Assembly (NCBI GenBank): GCA_016584495.1
Contig: WAID01000003.1
Coordinates: forward strand, 1,612,001-1,676,000
DNA: 64,000 bases
Source of the DNA: Celoporthe dispersa
Taxonomy: Eukaryota; Ascomycota; Sordariomycetes; Diaporthales; Cryphonectriaceae
Direction: 5' to 3'
The translations under genes were made by a program, and so were the position numbers. Positions 1 to 10,021 of the stretch are shown one piece after another. Under the pieces are notes generated by a model. The model was not told the DNA's origin. It searched no databases and saw only the letters and a list, made by a program, of their open reading frames with translations. Positions within the stretch are counted from its first letter, which is position 1. Every line of letters starts with the position of its first letter.

Positions 1-25
1 CGGGTCTGTGAGGAAAGGTACACAC

Positions 26-254
26 GTTCGTGATCTGCTTCTTCGCATCGTTGTCGGCCTTCTGGGCCTTCTGGGCTTCGCGGCGGGCTTGTTTGGCGGA
101 GAACTGCAGTGTCGCGAGCGTCAGCCTGCCTTGATTCGCCCTGTAATGAACACGCCGCTCTCTTTCTCTGTGTGTCGTGCAATGGAGCCAAACCATACCC
201 TCGCCTGGAACTCCGTCTGCATATCTCGCTCGAGTTGTCTTCGCGACATGGTGG
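26..254 (-). CDS. Possible 5' part of an unrecognised gene, running off the window start
   Basis: On the minus strand an ATG at 254-252 in a good context (ACCATG) opens a 17-codon exon. It is followed by a well-formed 58-base intron (GTATGG...CATTACAG, about 146-203). The next exon reads as a helical, Ala/Lys/Arg-rich stretch (SAKQARREAQKAQKADNDAKK) up to a GTGTGT donor at base 25. The two exons do not join in frame as written: one base too many or too few. The same defect is seen in many genes of this window, so it may be a sequence error. I do not recognise the family. The position, divergent from the DUF427 gene, suits a genuine gene start. Confidence 0.35.
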
Positions 255-777
255 CGGTAAGGAGGGGGCCGGTCGCTTATCGGAAGAGGATGAATAAGTT
301 GGGAGGGCGGTGGCGGGAAAGAGGAAGTCGTGTCTTGCGCTGTAAATATGTTCGATGAGGTATCTGGCCTCTCGGATGAGTCCAGGTCGATGAAAGTCGC
401 AGGATGATGTCTGCTCGGCAGGTTGTAGTGGCCTTGTAGTTGACGGCCTCGGTTGGGCGCCCGTCTTTAGCGATTAGACACTGGGTGTTACGCCTAGAGA
501 AGTGGGGCAGACATGAGCGGGCAGTGACTGAGCCACTTTCAATGACGTTGGTCTTTCTGTCGGTTCAAGCCACACACCAGGAAAAGAGACGGTAAGCATC
601 AGCCACATCTTTTCAGCATCGTGCAGGGTACTTGAGAGTCCATGACGAAGAGGAAGTGTGTGAGCATGGCAAGCGTTTCTCACCCTCGCAGTATTAACTA
701 TCATATCCTTACCTGGTCTGTTTTTATATCATTTTATTTTACTCTTATTTCTTTCCTTTCCCTTTCAAATCTTTCCT
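255..777. other. Intergenic, probable divergent promoter region
   Basis: About 520 bases between the putative minus-strand start at 254 and the DUF427 gene. Only short uninformative ORFs are present. The 3' part (about 715-775) is T/C-rich, typical of fungal core promoter and leader sequence. Confidence 0.5.
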
Positions 778-792
778 ATGAGTATCCACAGG

Positions 793-1408
793 ATGGGATC
801 CAGGGCAAAGCTCAACGTGCAGTCGTTCCCGCGTCCGCCGCTGCTGGAGAAGACGCCTCGTCACCTGCAGATCAAGTGGAAGGGCGAGACCATCGCCGAC
901 ACCAAGGAGGCATACTGGGTGCTTGAGACCCATCATCCACCGAGTGCGTAATTCTACACCTCAATATATTTATTTTATTTACGTTGATACTCCGTGTGTG
1001 TGGGTGTGGGTGTGGGTGGATGGGTGTGTGTGCTCTTTGTGCTCACCCAAAGCTGGCGCAGCATACTATCTCCCCCCTTCCTCTCTCAAGATCCCGCTGG
1101 CCAGGACCTCCCGCAGTACGTACTGCGAGTGGAAAGGCGCGGCGACGTATTGGTCTGCGACCAGCCCGGCCGACCCTTCCGAGACGGTTGCCAACCGCAT
1201 CTGGTCCTACGGGCAACCGACGAGGGGCTTCGAGGCTATCAGGGACTACCTGTCGTTCTATGCCGGGCCGTGGGACTGCTTTGTGGACGGGGAGAAGGTC
1301 GAGCCGCAGCCTGGGGACTTTTACGGGGGTTGGGTGACCGAGGATGTCGAGGGGATCGTCAAGGGGAGGGACGGCAATCGGGATCCTATTCTTGATAGCA
1401 GCAAGTGA
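793..1408 (+). CDS. DUF427 domain protein
   Basis: Two exons, 793-943 and 1062-1408, joined across a 118-base GT-AG intron (GTGCGT...GCGCAG) that splits a Thr codon, giving 165 residues. The protein is almost entirely one DUF427 domain, with family signatures such as LQIKWKGETIADTK, YCEWKGAATYW and YLSFYAGPWDCFVDGEKV followed by PQPGDFYGGW. DUF427 proteins are small soluble proteins of unknown biochemistry found in fungi and bacteria. An in-frame ATG at 778 would add five residues (MSIHR). I prefer 793 because family members begin with a short MxSRAKxNVQSFPRPP-type end, but the choice is not certain. The frame is intact. Confidence 0.88.
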
Positions 1409-2939
1409 CCAATCTCAATAATACATAGTCCGATGTATTGTACGTCGTACGAATATACTATGCATCTCTGTCCAAGCTACGTGCTTGACACGTCGGGTCC
1501 AGACCGCGCAAGCAATGTCGCCATGGTCCACGTACGTGCCGCAGGAACCAGAACAAGGGGTGTCCCAAGGTGGGTACACGATCTCGGGCCTTTATAAAAA
1601 ACAGACCAAAAGACTTACCATTTCGGAAATTGTCTGGCATGTGTGGGTGACTACTACTATTATTTTATTTACAGAACCAGCCCGAAGTAATTCTTCTTAG
1701 AGGAGACGGTGGTGTAGCCGTATTGAAGTGCTCCAACATTGATGATGTTTGATGGTGCCATGTGCCGAGCACTATTGATGCAGGCTGCGGGAGTATTGCT
1801 GCAAACCTCCCGTATGCCACGTACCGTGTACAGTGTAGAGGGATGGGAAAAAGGGAAAGGTGGGGTGTGTGTGTGTGTGTGAATATTGGTCCGTTCTCCC
1901 TTGTGCACGAGGCTTGACCAACGTCCCATCGTCGGACTTGGAATGTTCGAGACGAGCGAGCGTCAGAGCGAAACGATCTGGTCCTCTTTAATTTTCTGCG
2001 CGGCCGCCTATGTTACACAGCCAAAGCTCCGCCGTCATCCCTCCTCCCCAATTCCGAAGAGGCGGCGTCGCTTACGCAGCGCCATGAATATCGTCTGTTG
2101 GAAATGCTCATGTCTGACTGTGCCCCCCCCCCACCCTTCCACCCTCTCCTCTGCAGATTCGCGTAGGAATCATCTGGTCTTACTTCTTTCTGACACTGTC
2201 GGCTAAATAAACTCTATCTCGGGCACGCTGAGCACCCTCTCTCCCCCTCTACAGGCTCTCATCCCTTTCTTCCTGGTGTTCGGCTCCTTTGGGAACACGG
2301 CGCGGACGCTATGGAATCGAATGAGAAAAGGTGCATTGGTGGTGCGGCACGTTAGCCACCCTCCCTTGTTGGATGTTACTGCTAATGCCACCCCTCCCCA
2401 CCTCTCTCTCTCTCTCTCTGCCCTTTGCCTCCCCAGACAGACATATTTAACCGTATGAGGCATTGAATAATCGTACCGATGGGGAATGTAGGGGTGGGCC
2501 AAGGAAGGGATGCTAATAGGCTGCACGGGAACTATTGAGCAGGCTTCCGTGTTTTTGAGGCCATGATGATGCCTTGATGGTCAGGCTGGAAGAAGGGGTG
2601 GCTGATCAGCCGGAAATTCCAGTGCACACACATAGCAGGGTCGTTGTACAAATGTAGATCGGGGGACGCGTATCAAAGATTGATGCGGGTTGCGGCATAT
2701 CATAGTTGGGTAGTAGTGTGCATACTACAACAAGGGAGGCGTCATGGTGTGGTGGTGGGTTGCATGGAAGGGCAGGTTTGTCCGTCGGGCTCTCGTGCCG
2801 ATGTTGTCAGGTGGTGGTGTTTCAAGATCATCATTAAAGGGCCCCCTGTAAGTTCTTCATGAACAGCCTGGCTTGTCGGTTATGCGGCATGCATTCAGCA
2901 TCTTTCCCCAGGTAGACCTGGCTGAGCCATACCCAGCTG

Positions 2940-3610
2940 GCGAAGGCACTTGGTCCCGTGAGAAGAAAGCTAGGCGCTCTGGTAAGAGCGGTAAAGGGCA
3001 CTTGGTTCCGCAGCAGGAAGACCTAGGCAGGTTTCACAGGAAAAGGAGCAGGACGCTTGGTCTTGCTTGGTCCTCTGGCAACAATGCTAGGCTTGCTGGT
3101 GAGGGCACCACCCTTCCCCCTGGCCTGAGTTGATTACCTCCAGGTCTTTCAGAAAGGACATACTTGTGTCATGTCTCCTTAGCGAGGGCGCCTTGGTCTT
3201 CTCCAACAGAGTTTGGACTTGTAGTGACAGCACTAAAGGGCGGCGCTAGGTGTTGTGCTGAGGGTACCCAGCCCTGTGGCAGCACCAGCTTCAGGGCCTG
3301 TGGTGGGCTTGGCTGGGTTTGGTTTTGGCCCGAGAGCACTTGGGCCTGCAGGGGAGAGAGAGAGAGAGAGAGAGCTTGCAATCCTGGCAGGAGAGCTAGG
3401 TCTTCTGGTGAGGAAAGCTTGGCTGTCTGAATAGAGTACCAGGGAGCACAAGTTCTTTGAATGAGGATGCATTGGTCTCCTGGCTAGGAGGGGCCGTGAT
3501 AGCTTAGCAAGAGAGCTCCAGAGGGGTTCCTAGGTCCCTTAGGTGCTCTAGGTTAAGGCGCTTGGTTCTGTAGAAAGCCGCTAGGTCTCTGGGGGAAGAG
3601 AGAGAAAGAG
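2940..3610. repeat. Degenerate ~52-55 bp tandem repeat (minisatellite-like)
   Basis: Variants of GCACTTGGTC / GCGCTTGGTT / GCGCTAGGT recur at about 2946, 2998, 3053, 3105, 3157, 3240, 3291 and 3344, with further decayed copies towards 3561. Spacing is mostly 51-55 bases. Units also share CTAGG and CTCTGGTAAG / CTGCTGGTGAG-type segments. Copies are diverged, so the boundaries are approximate and were read by eye. No coding frame survives through the array. Confidence 0.4.
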
Positions 3611-5619
3611 AGAGAGCCCCTGCCCAGTCTGATGGTGGGCTTATCATGACTATGTCCAAAACACACACCCACACACATACAAGTCTCAAGAGACTTGAGA
3701 AACAGAATATCTCTGTGAAGCAAGGGAGGGCAAACCCAAGCACCGTTTCCCCCCTCCCCCAAAGACCGCACGTCCCAGAATACGACAGGTGCAGCTGGGG
3801 CACGGACGACCTGGAGGGTGGAGAACTGATGGCCCGTACTGATGGATGCGTGTACAGCTATCCAACAATTGAGATATATGCGCTGTTGTAGACCCGCCCC
3901 CTTTTCCAGTTGGCAGTTCTGGAGCCGTCGACGCAGGCGCAGGGGCTCCTGTATGACCCACAAAGGAGGGGGCAGGACAAGGCCGTGCTGGCGGCCTTCT
4001 CGAAACGCAGCCTGTGGGGGGAGGGGTTTCCAGTGAAGCTTCTCGCCGGGTGGGCTCTTCCTCGGACTGGCGGTGGGCCATAGCTCTTCTTCTTTTTTGT
4101 GGTGGAGGAGGGCCAGGGCATGCAGGGCCACCGGGCTGGACGGGATCTGGGGCAGCTCCGCAGTGGCGGCGCGCCGGGACTGGTCTCCCCCGGACCGTGG
4201 TCCCCACGACATCTGGACCGGGGGTTTCTCATCACCGCCCTTTCTGTGTTGTCTTTTTTTGTTCCTCTTTCTTCTTTATGATGAACCACAATTGTCTGGG
4301 TATCTTCATGATGTGTTGTCCCCGGGTGAGGGGCCCGTCCCCGTCACCGCTGAGTCGGCCCCGCCGAGTCCTACACTGTAATCGCTGCCGGTGGTCCGCT
4401 AGCACACCGTTCACGTTGTCGAGTCGTTTGTTGTCTCTGCAGCCTGTTTGTTTTACCTTTTTATCTCCTTCTTTCCCTCTCTTCTTGTCGGCGACATGGC
4501 CCAAGAACGGGATGGGATGATCGCGCGCTGTTCCTTGTGGACCGCAGGGACAGATGTGTTGGCATCTCTATCTGCCAGCGAGGGACAGAGATGGAGACAA
4601 GAGGGGAATGGCGGTCGGTGTTTCAAGGCATTGTGGTGACTGCTTGTTGGGGGGCAGGTCACGACAGCTCACTGCCGCCGCCCCAGAGGCAAGACTAGAG
4701 CCGGCCGTCCTTCCGAGTCGGGATTCGAACCATGAAGGTTTCCCAGATCTATCCATTATCAATTTATCGAGGAATGGATCTACAGGAGTATCGGGTCTGG
4801 TCTGTCTATTGCAGACGATGATTGCGTGGGACTATAGTAGGACTATCCAGCAGTAGATCGGCTGCTCGGCAGACTAGCAGACCAGGCTTTGCTCATGTCC
4901 TTCTACATAATGCATAGCACTATAGAAATTGAGATGGAAGGAGGCCTGTCCATCCGGGGAACATGAGTTTCAGGGTCCAAGCAGCAGATCATGTCCGTGT
5001 TGGCAGGTTGGTCCCAGGAGCTCACCACCCACCCACCCCCCCTCCACGAGATGTCGTGCTGCTGGCCACGCCTGGATGGTGGTGGTGGTGATGATCTTTT
5101 TGTGGGCTCTGAAGGATGGCGTGGACGGGCAGTGAGCAACACATCATCCGTCAAGCCAGTCAGTGCTGAAGAGCGCTGTGCAGGAGGTGTGTGGATTACG
5201 CCCCATAGTGTACACGTACTCTGGTGCACCTGTAGGCTGTGTGCCATGTACCCCGGATTGCTGGAGCCGGCTTCCAATTATGGAACGGAGGCCCCACCGT
5301 ATTCTCACCACGGGCTACGCCCTGTCTTAGCAGCTGCCCGCACATCCTGGCTGCAGTCTTGTTAGCAGGTGGATGTTCGGGATACGGGATACGAACAGTG
5401 CTCGGCTCAGTTCTGAGATGGTACCATAGTTAGGTTTCACACCAAAAATGTGTATTGCACTCACACCCCCTCCCTCGCTATCTGTGGCCTCGTTCTAGTG
5501 TCTTCCACCATGTTGCTGCGCCATCTACAGTGAATGCATGCATGCATGTTTGATGTGATGCCAGCCTGGCAGGAACAGTGAGTATATTCAACACAGGTGT
5601 GACCACTTAAGATGACCAG

Positions 5620-5642
5620 GAGAGAGAGAGAGAGAGAGAGAG
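5620..5642. repeat. (GA)n microsatellite
   Basis: About eleven uninterrupted AG units. Similar GA tracts lie at 3354-3374, 30622-30639 and 33420-33440, so this is a common simple repeat in this genome. Confidence 0.9.
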
Positions 5643-6084
5643 GTCAGTCTACTATGCAGGACACTTTGTTTTGAGAGAGAAAGAAGAAAAAAACCTCACC
5701 AGAAGTGTTGTGGCAAATTGGGGAAACAACCTTCAGGGGGTACGGGTTTATATACACACCCCTACCATGACTCACACCCCTCCCCTACCATCAGGAACCC
5801 ACTAAGCCAAGTCTCAGCTTCCACCCGAGGGAGGGATGGGCTAGGGGACTTGGGGGCCCAGCCAGGCTAGTGAGTACGGAGGTACAAGGTCGCTGCCTCA
5901 GGACATTCAGGGGGTCCATCTCTCAGCACATGCTCCTGATCAAGGGAAGCCTACAAAAGAGGCCACGTTACCCTTCTCTGCCCCAATCGCAACGACCCTG
6001 ACTCCCTACGCCCAAGCCCATACACCAACCCCCCCTTCTCCCCTCCGCTCCCTTTCCACTTCTTCACCACTCTTTTAGTTCACT

Positions 6085-6270
6085 TTGAAACGACCGAACA
6101 GTTCAACGGCCTCTTGCCATCGTACTGGGTCAACGCAGCTCGTGACATCCAACGGCTGTGCTCGTTCCTCTCTTTCTCTCTCTCACACACACTCTTGGCC
6201 AAAACGACATAGATACCATTACCAGGGCATATTCATCCTCAAAACCAGACACAAGGCCTGGACAAGTTGA
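6085..6270 (+). promoter_or_regulatory. Upstream ORF in the probable hacA leader
   Basis: A 61-codon ORF opens 268 bases before the hacA ATG and ends 82 bases before it. A second upstream ATG at 6158 is in frame with hacA and open through to it, so it could add 65 residues. That extension is Ser/Thr/His- and Lys-rich and looks like leader sequence. Upstream ORFs and structured leaders are known to control hacA/HAC1 mRNAs in fungi. Whether this leader is transcribed here is inferred. Confidence 0.35.
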
Positions 6271-6352
6271 GCGACCCACACTCCTGTATCCCAAGGTTGC
6301 AGGACCCATTACATACAGAAAGGGAAAGAAGAAAAAAAAAACCAGAACAATC

Positions 6353-7699
6353 ATGATGGACCACCAGTCCAACCTCATGACGCCGTCGCCGCAGGTCAAG
6401 TCCGAGGACTTCCTGGGCGAGGAGGACATGATGCCTCTGTTTGACGACAGCGCAGACCACACATCAGTGGACCCGTCCAACCTGTTGTCCTCTCCGGGTG
6501 AACAGCTCCGGGCCATGTCGCCTTCCGATATGGGCACACCAGCGCCCGATGCTACACCAGAGCCATCCGAGAAGAAGACAAAGAAGAGAAAGTCCTGGGG
6601 CCAGGTCCTCCCGGAGCCCAAGACCAACCTCCCTCCCAGGTACGTCACACACATATCCACTCTCTACACAGGGACGGGTGTCGTCTCTCGTCTCGTGTGT
6701 GTTTTGTGTGTCCCTCCTTGCTGACAATCTTAACACAGAAAACGGGCCAAGACAGAAGATGAAAAGGAGCAACGCCGAGTAGAGCGTGTTCTCCGGAACC
6801 GTCGGGCGGCTCAGTCTTCTCGCGAGAGGAAGAGGCTGGAGACGGAGGCCCTGGCCACCCGCAACAAGCAGCTCGAGGACGCCCTGCTCGCCCTCACCCA
6901 GCAGTACCAGGTGCTGGAGAAGGAGCTCAAGAAGGTCAAGCCTGAGCTGGGCGGCATCTCGACGTCCAGCGACTCCCACGTCACGCTCTCGCAGCCGCTC
7001 TTCTCGTACCCCGCGCCGGCACCCCAGGTGGCCGAGCTCGGGCAGCCGTCGCAGCAGGACACCTCGGCGATGTCCAAGCCGACCCTGGACCTGATCAACA
7101 GCCTCGTCAGGCAAGCCCAACAAGAGGCGGACGGGAACACCCCGAGACCGTCAACCCGGCCACCATCTCGCCCGCCCTCGCGCCGATCGCCGAGGAGCCC
7201 GAGTCCGAACAGGCCCTCGCCGTCACCCCCCTCGACTCGGCGCTGCCACCCCCTTCTCACCCCGCCAGCACCACGGAGGCTGTCGCCGCCGACTCCACCA
7301 CCGTTCGACACAATACTCTGCAGCAGTATTGTGTGACCTGCAGTGTCAACGGCTGGTGGAAACGACGACGACACTTTCTTTGACGGCGGTCTCGGAGCTG
7401 CAGAGCCTGGCTCTGCATTTTTCGACAACCTTCTTCACATTCCTAACTTTGGCGATATCCCTTCGCCAGAGGCAAGCTCTATTGACTTCGATTATCAGGC
7501 TGGTGACCAACCATCCGACCTCGACTTCACCACCACGTGGGACGAGTACATGTCCAACCCTGCCGACAACGACGACAGCTACGGGTTCCTGCAAGCCCCT
7601 GCGTCTCCGGCTCCTGCGGAAGCTTCTAACCAGCAACCGACAGCTGGCGCGTCCTCTTCTGGATGCGACGCTCGAGGTATTGCGGTCGAGGCAAAGTAG
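6353..7699 (+). CDS. hacA: HacA/Hac1, bZIP transcription factor of the unfolded protein response
   Basis: Activates ER chaperone and secretory-pathway genes after IRE1 processes its mRNA. Exon 1 is 6353-6639. A spliceosomal intron lies at 6640-6738 (GTACGT...ACACAG). Exon 2 runs 6739-7320, and the 20-base IRE1 intron is 7321-7340. The last exon is 7341-7699. Diagnostic segments are KSWGQVLPEPKTNLPPRKR just before the basic region, NRRAAQSSRERKR (basic region, about residues 110-130), a leucine zipper to about 165, and the C-terminal ASSSGCDARGIAVEAK. The stretch 7144-7300 reads in another frame (ETVNPATISPALAPI). One base appears missing near 7138-7143 (a C run) and another before 7308; adding both makes the spliced CDS 410 codons. 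An alternative ATG lies one codon downstream at 6356. Family assignment is very secure, the exact sequence of the middle third is not. Confidence 0.93.
7308..7348 (+). promoter_or_regulatory. IRE1 cleavage site pair and 20-base non-spliceosomal intron of hacA
   Basis: Bases 7308-7317 and 7325-7334 form a perfect 10-bp stem around the 7-base loop CTGCAGC (7318-7324). A second loop, CTGCAGT (7338-7344), sits on a short TGAC/GTCA stem. Both match the IRE1 loop consensus CNG^CNGN. Cutting after the third loop base of each releases 7321-7340, exactly 20 bases, the length established for filamentous-ascomycete hacA/hac1. Removal moves the frame onto the conserved C-terminal half (7343-7699). The intron ends are GC-rich rather than GT-AG, so spliceosomal removal is excluded. 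Confidence 0.93.
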
Positions 7700-8544
7700 G
7701 AGGCGGGACGGGGCCGGCGCGCAGCTATCCGTATGTCAGTCGATCGCGGGAGACCTACCGTCTGACGAGCGTCTGATGTCACTGGCTGCGGCTATTCGAC
7801 TTCTGGAGCGGAGGATTGAGATGAGGATTAGCAGGAGCGGCTCCCTCACGTCGGGGAGTTTAGGGGGTATTTCCAAGGGACAACAAGGCGTTCGACGGCG
7901 TCGACGGGCTCAGAACGAGAGTTAAAATGATACTTTTGAAATACTACATTATGACTCCACACACATACTGTCTATCTCTGGACCCCCCCCCCCCCAATAT
8001 GCATTATTCTCAAAGTGATGTTCTCCGGGTTAATTACTTGTTTTCGTGATGCTTATTGTAAGACACCACCAGTATGTGACTTGTCCCCCTGACAATTTCC
8101 TAAAGAGGAACAAACACATTCGAGTCTTGATTAGTTTCTGCCGAGAGAGAATAATACCACCCTTCTCAAACGGTGTAAAGTACTTAAAGACCTGTTTATT
8201 TCCAGTGCCAATTCAATACATATGAAGCAGGTCATAATTGTACATAGGTATATAGGTACGTCCATCCATAAAATAATGTATAAATCGTGAGAATGCACAG
8301 AGACATGCAGACAGACCCCATCTCTTCCATACCATCACCACATCCCTACTATCCACGTCATCCACCTGGCACCGCAGTGGGATGTGTCTGGCCTCCCTTC
8401 ACCTACTCGTGGGTTCTCTCTTGGTGTTTTGTAGTGTCACCTACTGCCTCCTGTTTTTTTTTTTTTGTCTCTCTGTTTTCTTCTTGACAGCGGTTCTCAG
8501 CTGTTGCGCTTCGTGTCCATGGATACTCTCGGCCGTCTTCTCCA
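7700..8544. other. Intergenic between convergent hacA and PEX16
   Basis: Holds both 3' UTRs. The frame read by unspliced hacA mRNA stays open to 7925, so the first 225 bases may be translated from that form. A run of C (about 7982-7994) and a T run at 8454-8466 occur. No other gene is visible. Confidence 0.6.
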
Positions 8545-10021
8545 TCACAAGTCGCTCGTGCTGAAATAGTAGTTCTCCCACAGATACTCGTAATCCTCGA
8601 GGATCGTGCCCACAAAAGCCCGGCACGCGCCTCCTGACACCGCCCACCACGCCCTTGACGAGGTGGTCATACGCGGCGCCGCGCATCAGCCACCACCACA
8701 TAGCCCGTCCCCGCCTGGCCCACTCCTCTTTCTCGAGGGCGGGCATGTTCCGGGGGCTTCCGTCGCGGGCGCGGAGGGCGAGCTGGCGCGCGGCGAGCTG
8801 CACGGACAGGCCGACGAGCCACGGGGCCCACGAGGCGCGCCGCCTGGAGGGGTCGGTGCGCGCGAGGGCGAGGGCATAGACGAGCGGGGCCAGGATGTAG
8901 AGAACCTCGGCGGTGGACGCAGACCCGCGGAGGGCGTGGAGGAGCCTGGTGGCCGGCTTGATGTCGTCGGCCGTGAGGACGCGGGCCAGGAGGTACGAGG
9001 AGATGTCGCCGCGCGCGGGGAGAGACGGGAGCGTGAGGCCCGTCCGGGGCATGGACCATTCCTTCCGAGGGTTGTGGGCGTGCCGTGCATCATCGACCAC
9101 GGGACGGGGGGGAGCGGGCATATGGCCGTTGAGCTTTGGCAGCATGCCGTTGCCGTTCCCGTTCCCGTTCGCCTTGCCGTTCTCTATGGGGTGCTCTTCG
9201 CCCTCCTTCTCCCCCGCCTCCTCGTCCTCCCCCATCAGCTCCGCCAGCGCCCTGCCGTCGTCCTCTTCTGCCTCCTCCTCCGCATCGGGCACCCTTTCCC
9301 TCTCGGGCAGTGCGGGCGTCACCAGCGGGCGGGACCGTGTGATCTTGAGCAGCAGCAGCCTGCAGAACGCCTTGACGGCCTCGACCAGCACGACGACGCG
9401 CCAGCGGATGGCCTCCCCACGGCGCTTGGCCCACATCTCCAGGAGAAGCTCCGTGTACTGCACGACCTGCAGGACGATGGCGACGCGGCGGTAGAGATCC
9501 GACTTGGCAGCCCAGAAGCGCGTGTACCGGGCATGGAGGGACCTCGCCAGGTTAGGCGCGGCGCCGGGCGCGGGCGACGCGGACGGCGACGAGGAGGAGG
9601 AGGAAGATGGGGTGGCCCGGAAGAGGAGGAGGTCGTGGTAGAGGGAGAGGAGCTGTACGCCTGAGTGGATTCCTTCTGTGGCGAGCTCGGCATCGCGAAA
9701 ACGGCCTGCAGAGGGAGTGAGCACAAGGCCAGTCAGCCACAGAGCTGGATGGACAGAGAGAAGGGGAGGACCAGTTCATCTGTTGAGGAGGCTGCCGAGA
9801 GACCTGGAATTGAATGCCACTCACCTGGTATGATGTATGTCAGTGAGCGCAGTGCAGACTCCATCTGCGCCACCTGGCTTGCATTCTTGGTGACAAAGAC
9901 ATCGTACTTGGCCAGCCATCTGGGGGGGAAGGGAGAGGGCACTGCGCAGGCTGGATGGTGTCAACACTGGTGCCCGTCCAGTCTTGTGCTTGTTGCTTGT
10001 GGTATCTGCTGGTGACGCCAT
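8545..10021 (-). CDS. PEX16: PEX16-family peroxisomal membrane protein
   Basis: Peroxin needed for peroxisomal membrane biogenesis. Exon 1 is 10021-9825, with an intron at 9824-9706 (GTGAGT...CTGCAG), and exon 2 is 9705-8545. Family landmarks are WLAKYDVFVTKNASQVAQME, ALRSLTYIIPGRFRDAE across the splice junction, GVQLLSLYHDLLL, and a C-terminus LEDYEYLWENYYFSTSDL. There is a long acidic/GN-rich low-complexity insert around residues 170-230. Two single-base insertions appear. The C run complementary to 9922-9928 breaks the frame before WLAKYD, and the T run complementary to 8614-8617 breaks it before the terminal LEDYEYLW segment. Removing one base from each gives 451 residues and a clean TGA at 8547-8545. 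Read literally the frame runs on to 8441 with a spurious Lys-rich tail. Confidence 0.9.

Larger units (their letters stand above)
1409..6084. other. Long gene-poor interval upstream of hacA
   Basis: Nearly 4.7 kb with no recognisable protein. ORFs here, including a 219-codon minus-strand one at 3553-4212, have low-complexity translations and no conserved motif. The interval contains GA/CT and GT microsatellites (for example 1866-1881, 3354-3374, 5620-5642), a degenerate tandem repeat (about 2940-3610) and G/C homopolymers. It probably contains the DUF427 3' UTR, the hacA promoter and possibly noncoding transcripts. Confidence 0.5.

Noticed and set aside
3553..4212. 219-codon minus-strand ORF
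   Set aside because: Overlapping ORFs in other frames are equally open, the sequence is low-complexity, and no conserved segment is present.
4717..4731. tRNA-like B box on the minus strand (GGTTCGAATCCCGAC)
   Set aside because: The flanking bases do not form a five-pair T stem, and there is no A box or matching acceptor stem upstream.
8606..9664. 352-codon plus-strand ORF
   Set aside because: Antisense shadow of PEX16; open only because of GC-rich third positions. The translation is Gly/Arg/Glu-rich without motifs.
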